A stretch of 10,047 bases of DNA from Chloroflexota bacterium (lineage in GTDB: Bacteria; Desulfobacterota; Desulfuromonadia; Desulfuromonadales; Geopsychrobacteraceae). The notes beneath the pieces are model-generated. The model searched no databases. It was not told the DNA's origin and saw nothing but the letters and a program-made list of their open reading frames with translations. Of the stretch, positions 6,270 through 10,047 are shown in pieces (the stretch's first letter is position 1; each line of letters starts with the position of its first letter). The position numbers were made by a program, and so were the translations under genes. The DNA lies in NCBI GenBank assembly GCA_015222355.1, contig JADFVC010000437.1:1-10047 (forward strand), written 5' to 3'.

Positions 6270-6868
6270 TGCTGACCCCCTTCGGCCAGAATCTTCGCCT
6301 TGTTGTCGCGGTAGAATTCCAGACCTTTTTTGACTGCTGTAACAATCGCCCGTGGCGAGATCGTCGCCCCGGTGATCTGCTCGAATTCGCCACCGTCCTT
6401 TTTCACGCGCCAGTCAACATTGTCGAGGTTTTTCCCTTTAAAGAGATCCTTGAACCAGGTTTCTTCAATTTTGCTGCCCAGCCCCGGAGTTTCGGCATGG
6501 GCGAGAATTTCGATGGCGTTGACCTGTTGCTCGGGATCGACGCCGACCATGATCTCGATATTGCCGGTGTACCCATCGGGAGCAATAACCTTGAAGGCGG
6601 TCCCGACCAGTTGGTCCGCTTTGCGGGCGCGGTAAAATACCACCTCAACCGGTGCACCCTTTTTGTCGACCCCCTTCTGCAGGGTAACGATATCGGTATC
6701 GGGGCTGTTATCAAATTCCGGCAACACGGCACTCAACGCCTTCAGCATCTGTAAACGGCGCTGTTCCTTGATCGGTTCACGGGTGGCACTTTCGACCAGT
6801 GACAGGATCAGCCCGGCGCAGGCGGCGATCAGGGTCAGGGTTATCAGCAGGCGGCTCATCTCTTTCAT
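6266..6868 (-). CDS. rnfG: Rnf electron transport complex subunit RnfG (covalent FMN flavoprotein)
   Basis: About 200 residues. A short N-terminal stretch is followed by one membrane anchor (LLITLTLIAACAGLILSL) and a periplasmic FMN-binding domain. The motif TGATIS carries the threonine (Thr169 counting from this start) expected to hold FMN by a phosphoester bond, as in NqrC/RnfG. EILAHAETPGLGSKI is also family-typical. In the complex RnfG passes electrons between the other flavin subunit RnfD and the RnfA/RnfE core. The frame can be extended to a TTG at 6892 that overlaps the rnfD stop. The ATG at 6868 is preferred because GGAAGGG lies 10 nt upstream; an ATG at 6859 is also possible. The 3' end overlaps rnfE by 4 nt. 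Confidence 0.93.
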   Translation of the reverse strand: MKEMSRLLITLTLIAACAGLILSLVESATREPIKEQRRLQMLKALSAVLPEFDNSPDTDIVTLQKGVDKKGAPVEVVFYRARKADQLVGTAFKVIAPDGYTGNIEIMVGVDPEQQVNAIEILAHAETPGLGSKIEETWFKDLFKGKNLDNVDWRVKKDGGEFEQITGATISPRAIVTAVKKGLEFYRDNKAKILAEGGQQ

Positions 6869-6878
6869 CTTGATTTTT

Positions 6879-6885
6879 CCCTTCC
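6879..6885 (-). promoter_or_regulatory. Ribosome binding site deciding the rnfG start
   Basis: GGAAGGG on the minus strand lies 10 nt before the ATG at 6868. It falls downstream of the alternative TTG at 6892 and so cannot serve it. Confidence 0.5.
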
Positions 6886-6888
6886 GCC

Positions 6889-7878
6889 TCAAGCTTTTTG
6901 TTCAACCTGCCCGTAAATTTTCGGGCGGGTATAGCGATCGATAAGCGGGGTACAGGCGTTCATCAGCAGGATGGCGAAGGAGACCCCTTCCGGGTAGCCG
7001 CCGAACAGGCGGATCAACACCGTCAACAGTCCGCAGCCGCAGCCGAAAATTAACATCCCCTTGTCCGTGGCCGGTGAGGTGACCATATCGGTGGCCATGA
7101 AAAAGGCCCCGAGTATCAGCCCGCCGGTGATCAGGTGGAACAACGGGTTCGGGTATTTGCTCGGATCGAGCAGCCAGAAAATCCCACCGATGATCAGCAC
7201 GGTGCCGATAAAACTGATCGGAATATGCCAGCTGATGACCTTTTTGAAGAGCAGGAAAAAACCGCCAAGCAGCAGAACCAGGGCCGAAACCTCACCCAGG
7301 CTGCCGGCCATGTTGCCGAGAAAATAGTTGCCGAAGCCGCTGGTGGCCATCTCCGGCAGTTTGCCGGTCAACATCACCGCGGTTTTCATCTCCCCCAGCG
7401 GGGTGGCGGCGGTGACCGCATCGAGGCCGGAACCGATGGGTGCCGGGGCTGTCCAGCTGGTCATCTGCACCGGAAAGGAGATCAGCAGGACCACCCGGGC
7501 AACCAGTGCTGGATTAAAGGGGTTGTAGCCGAGGCCGCCGTAGATCTGCTTGCCGATCAGGATGGCAATGGCCGCACCGAGCAGCGACATCCACCAGGGG
7601 GTGGAAGGAGGCAGGTTGAGGGCCAGCAGGATACCGGTCAGCGCAGCGCTGCCGTCAACCAGAGTCAACGGCTGCTTCATCAGCTTGCAGCTGAGGGCTT
7701 CAAAAGCCATGCAGCCGAGGGTGCAGATCAGCAGTACGCTCAAAGCCGGCAGACCGAAAAAGTAGATCGACAGGGCGGTCGCCGGCAGCAGGGCGTAAAT
7801 GACCAGACGCATCACCTTGTCGGTGGTTTCGCCGCTGTGAATATGGGGCGAAGATGACAGATAAAGCGGATTTTCCAC
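6889..7878 (-). CDS. rnfD: Rnf electron transport complex subunit RnfD
   Basis: About 329 residues, a polytopic membrane protein of the RnfD/NqrB family. Blocks seen are SSSPHIHSGETTDKVM at the N-terminus, the near-invariant KQIYGGLGYNPFNPALVARVVLLISFPVQMTSW, the flavinylation-type motif TAATPLG (threonine 159 from this start, expected covalent FMN site), and the C-terminal FGGYPEGVSFAILLMNACTPLID. Several long hydrophobic helices match the usual topology. The subunit carries flavin in the membrane and takes part in the ion-coupled electron path. The frame could begin at a GTG at 7911 inside rnfC. The GTG at 7878 is preferred: it gives the usual ENPLYLSSSPHIHS N-terminus, has GAAGGAAG 7 nt upstream, and begins one base after the rnfC stop. 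The 3' end is separated from the rnfG ATG by 20 nt. Confidence 0.93.
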   Translation of the reverse strand: MENPLYLSSSPHIHSGETTDKVMRLVIYALLPATALSIYFFGLPALSVLLICTLGCMAFEALSCKLMKQPLTLVDGSAALTGILLALNLPPSTPWWMSLLGAAIAILIGKQIYGGLGYNPFNPALVARVVLLISFPVQMTSWTAPAPIGSGLDAVTAATPLGEMKTAVMLTGKLPEMATSGFGNYFLGNMAGSLGEVSALVLLLGGFFLLFKKVISWHIPISFIGTVLIIGGIFWLLDPSKYPNPLFHLITGGLILGAFFMATDMVTSPATDKGMLIFGCGCGLLTVLIRLFGGYPEGVSFAILLMNACTPLIDRYTRPKIYGQVEQKA

Positions 7879-7879
7879 G

Positions 7880-9196
7880 TCAGATCTTCCTTCTCTTGGC
7901 CATGATGCCACCCTTGGCGTGGCGGATCGACTGAACCAGCGGTAAAGTCGCCGGGCAGATATAGGTACAGCAGCCGCACTCGATACAATCGAGAGCGTTA
8001 TAGTTCTCCGCTTCGTCGATCATCTCAAGGCGGGCATAAGCCGCGATGGTGGTCGGTTGCAGGTGAATCGGGCAGACACCGATACAGCGGCCGCAGCGGA
8101 TGCAAGGCCCGGCCGGTTTTTTCGGCAGATCCTCGTCGCGGAATAGCAGCACTCCCGAGGTGCCGCGAATCGCCGGGACGTCAAGCGAAAGTTGCGTCTG
8201 GCCCATCATCGGCCCACCCATGATGATCTTGGCCGGTTCGCCATTGAGGCCGCCGCACTGATCAACCAGGTACTGCAAGGGAGTGCCGATGGTTATCCGC
8301 AGGTTTTTCGGTTCGACAATCCCCGGCCCGGTGATGGTGGCAACCCGCTCGACGAGCGGCCGTCCCAGGCGCACGGCATCGCTGATGGCGGCCGCGGTCC
8401 CGACGTTTTGTACCACCACTCCGCAATCCATCGGCAAACCGCCGGAGGGCACCTGACGGCCGGTGCAGGCATTGATCAACTGCTTTTCCGCGCCCTGCGG
8501 GTACCTGACTTTGAGGGGTTGCACCTGGATGTTGTGCGGTGCGCAGTCGCTGGTCAGCTTCTCGATGGCGTCCGGTTTGTTGACTTCGATACCGATGATC
8601 GCCTTGTCGATGCCGAGTACCTTGCGCAGGATGTTGATGCCGTCGATGATCCGTTCGCTCTCTTCAAGCATCAGTCGGTGGTCGGCGGTCAAAAAGGGTT
8701 CACACTCGACACCGTTGAGGATCAGGGTGTCGATGGTTTTTTCTTTTGGCGGAGACAGTTTGACATGCGCCGGGAAGGTTGCCCCGCCCATGCCGACGAT
8801 CCCGGCATCACGAATCAGGTTTTTTAAGCCCTCAACATCGAACTGTTCCGGGTCATTTTGCCGCAGTGATTCCTGCCACTGATCAAGCCCGTCCGGCTTG
8901 ATGACCACTGCAGGGAGTTCCCGCCCCATGGGATGCAGGCGCGGTTCAACGGCGATCACTTCCCCCGAGGTCGAGGCGTGAATCGGCACCGAGACAAAGC
9001 CCTTGGCATTGGCGACGACCTGCCCCTTTTTAACCTGATCTCCAACCGCAACACAGATGTCGGCCGGGGCACCAATGTGTTGGGCCGCCGGGATGATCAG
9101 CTCTTCCGGCAGGGGGCAACGCTCGATCGGTTTGTGGGCGGAATATTCTTTACTGTCCGGCGGATGCAGCCCACCGCTAAAACTTTTCAGCTTCAT
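7880..9196 (-). CDS. rnfC: Rnf electron transport complex subunit RnfC (NADH-binding)
   Basis: 438 residues, the normal size for a short RnfC without the long repeat tail of E. coli RsxC. The N-terminus (FSGGLHPPDSK) and barrel-sandwich region (GDQVKKGQVVANAKG) are typical. The glycine-rich DAGIVGMGGATFPAHVKL block resembles the FMN/NADH site of complex I 51-kDa subunits, followed by LNGVECEPFLTADHRL. Two [4Fe-4S] motifs follow: CIRCGRCIGVCP from residue 365 and CIECGCCTYICP from 404. This peripheral cytoplasmic subunit is where NAD+ is reduced (or NADH oxidised). The ATG at 9196 has AAAGGA about 12 nt upstream, slightly far. It starts 17 nt after the rnfB stop and ends one base before the rnfD start codon. 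Confidence 0.95.
   Translation of the reverse strand: MKLKSFSGGLHPPDSKEYSAHKPIERCPLPEELIIPAAQHIGAPADICVAVGDQVKKGQVVANAKGFVSVPIHASTSGEVIAVEPRLHPMGRELPAVVIKPDGLDQWQESLRQNDPEQFDVEGLKNLIRDAGIVGMGGATFPAHVKLSPPKEKTIDTLILNGVECEPFLTADHRLMLEESERIIDGINILRKVLGIDKAIIGIEVNKPDAIEKLTSDCAPHNIQVQPLKVRYPQGAEKQLINACTGRQVPSGGLPMDCGVVVQNVGTAAAISDAVRLGRPLVERVATITGPGIVEPKNLRITIGTPLQYLVDQCGGLNGEPAKIIMGGPMMGQTQLSLDVPAIRGTSGVLLFRDEDLPKKPAGPCIRCGRCIGVCPIHLQPTTIAAYARLEMIDEAENYNALDCIECGCCTYICPATLPLVQSIRHAKGGIMAKRRKI
7886..7893 (-). promoter_or_regulatory. Ribosome binding site deciding the rnfD start
   Basis: GAAGGAAG on the minus strand sits 7 nt before the GTG at 7878 and inside the end of rnfC. It supports that start over the GTG at 7911. 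Confidence 0.6.
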
Positions 9197-9213
9197 CTTT
9201 TATGCAAATCCTT

Positions 9214-10047
9214 TCAGGCGGCCGGATGCTTGACTGGAACGGTCGCTGGAGAGAAGCTGCTCCCCTCCGGGTAGCCGGTACTGAAATCGCGGATACATTT
9301 GGTCGGACATTTTTCGATCGCCGCCGCCGCGTCTTCGATATGCTCGTAATCAGCAGTGGCGAGAAAATTTTCGACGACATAGGCTTCAGGGACGGTTTTT
9401 TTGCAGATGTGACAGCCGATGCAGCCGATCTGGCAGTACTTGCGGATCAAGGCACCCTTGTCGTGACTGTTGCAGAGGACATGTACGGTTGCTTTGAGCG
9501 GCACCATTTTGATCACCTGCCGTGGACAGACAGCGACACATTTTTCACAGCCGGTACATTTTTCCCGGTTGATCACCGCCAGATTTTCGGCAGTCATCTC
9601 AATGGCACCGAAGGGGCAGGCACGTTCACAGGAGCCGAGACCGAGGCAGCCGCCGGGACAGGTTTTGGGGCCATCGGCCAGTTTCTGCGCGGCGTTGCAA
9701 TCCTGTAATCCGAGATAGCGGTATTTATTGGTTGCCTTGCGGTTGTCACCCTGGCAGGTAACGACCGCCACCTGTGGTTCGATGGTGATGGCTTCGATGC
9801 CGAGGATATCGGCAATGGCTTCAACGGTTTCGCTCCCGCCGGGGGTGCAGAGATTGGGAGCGATGGTTCCCTCAGCCACCCCTTTGGCATAACCGGAACA
9901 GCCGGGGAGACCGCAGGCGCCACAGTTGACACCGGGAAGCACTTCGAGGATCGCCAGTTCGCGCGGGTCGACTTCGATGGCGAACTTTTTGGCGGCGAGG
10001 CCGAGGGTGGCTGCTGCAACGAGGCCGATACCACCAATACTTAATAC
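9214..10047 (-). CDS. rnfB: Rnf electron transport complex subunit RnfB, long cysteine-rich form (5' end outside window)
   Basis: The frame is open to the window edge, giving 277 residues; the true start lies a few codons beyond 10047. The visible N-terminus is the end of a membrane anchor (GLVAAATLGLAAKKF), followed by a four-cysteine Fe4S-type motif (CGACGLPGC, then a further Cys). The C-terminal part is rich in ferredoxin-like motifs: CPGGCLGLGSCERACP, CTGCEKCVAVCP, CQIGCIGCHIC and a final CPTKC. I count 21 cysteines, enough for about five [4Fe-4S] clusters. RnfB receives electrons from reduced ferredoxin on the cytoplasmic side. Enterobacterial RnfB/RsxB is about 190 residues, so this is the long type, like that of anaerobes such as Acetobacterium. 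The last 20 residues (Ser/Pro-rich, ending KHPAA) look like a disordered tail. It is the first visible gene of the rnf cluster; rnfA is expected upstream. Confidence 0.94.
   Translation of the reverse strand, partial: VLSIGGIGLVAAATLGLAAKKFAIEVDPRELAILEVLPGVNCGACGLPGCSGYAKGVAEGTIAPNLCTPGGSETVEAIADILGIEAITIEPQVAVVTCQGDNRKATNKYRYLGLQDCNAAQKLADGPKTCPGGCLGLGSCERACPFGAIEMTAENLAVINREKCTGCEKCVAVCPRQVIKMVPLKATVHVLCNSHDKGALIRKYCQIGCIGCHICKKTVPEAYVVENFLATADYEHIEDAAAAIEKCPTKCIRDFSTGYPEGSSFSPATVPVKHPAA

Noticed and set aside
6869..6892. TTG start at 6892 extending rnfG by eight residues
   Set aside because: The ATG at 6868 has a GGAAGGG ribosome site upstream; the TTG has none of comparable quality.
7879..7911. 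GTG start at 7911 extending rnfD into rnfC
   Set aside because: The extra 11 residues are unlike RnfD N-termini, and the GTG at 7878 has a well-placed GAAGGAAG.
7135..8827. Long plus-strand open frames opposite rnfC and rnfD
   Set aside because: Their compositions (Gln/Gly/Arg-rich, Asp/Val-rich) are typical of antisense shadows, and rnfC and rnfD are unambiguous.

Overview
The window (about 55-58% GC by eye, with dense, overlapping genes) holds two convergent operons that meet at a strong bidirectional terminator near 5619-5654. The proteins are of Gram-negative bacterial type. A PrkA/DUF444/SpoVR stress module next to a complete-looking Rnf complex, with a long cysteine-rich RnfB, suggests an anaerobic or facultative bacterium, perhaps of the Desulfuromonadales (former Deltaproteobacteria). 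This taxonomic guess rests on protein character and gene content only.

Left half, + strand (1-5503). The window opens inside the last 24 codons of a gene whose C-terminus resembles the extreme C-terminus of PrkA proteins. It is followed by a DUF444/YeaH-type von Willebrand A-like protein (85-1461), a SpoVR/YcgB-family protein (1563-3179) and a second, large and divergent PrkA-like AAA+ protein of 774 residues (3179-5503). If the partial gene is a normal PrkA, this is a four-gene operon in which two unlike PrkA proteins bracket DUF444 and SpoVR. The second PrkA keeps its Walker A motif, sensor-1 Asn and Arg, but its Walker-B-like segment lacks the usual glutamate and it carries an insertion after the P-loop. 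The 101-nt gap between DUF444 and SpoVR contains a compact inverted-repeat element and a 12-bp tandem repeat. The other junctions are tight (8-nt gap upstream of DUF444, TGATG overlap between SpoVR and PrkA).

Right half, - strand (5676-10047). These are the genes of the Rnf ferredoxin:NAD+ oxidoreductase, an ion-translocating membrane complex, in the transcriptional order rnfB (N-terminus cut by the window edge), rnfC, rnfD, rnfG, rnfE. The expected sixth gene, rnfA, does not follow rnfE, where a terminator comes immediately. By the common ABCDGE order it should lie upstream of rnfB, beyond the right edge. The start codons of rnfD and rnfG are reassigned here to internal GTG and ATG codons on the basis of Shine-Dalgarno sequences and family N-termini.

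The intergenic stretch 5504-5675 holds a possible 31-codon secreted-peptide ORF and the terminator. Promoters for both operons lie outside the window. No tRNA, rRNA, CRISPR array or insertion sequence was seen.
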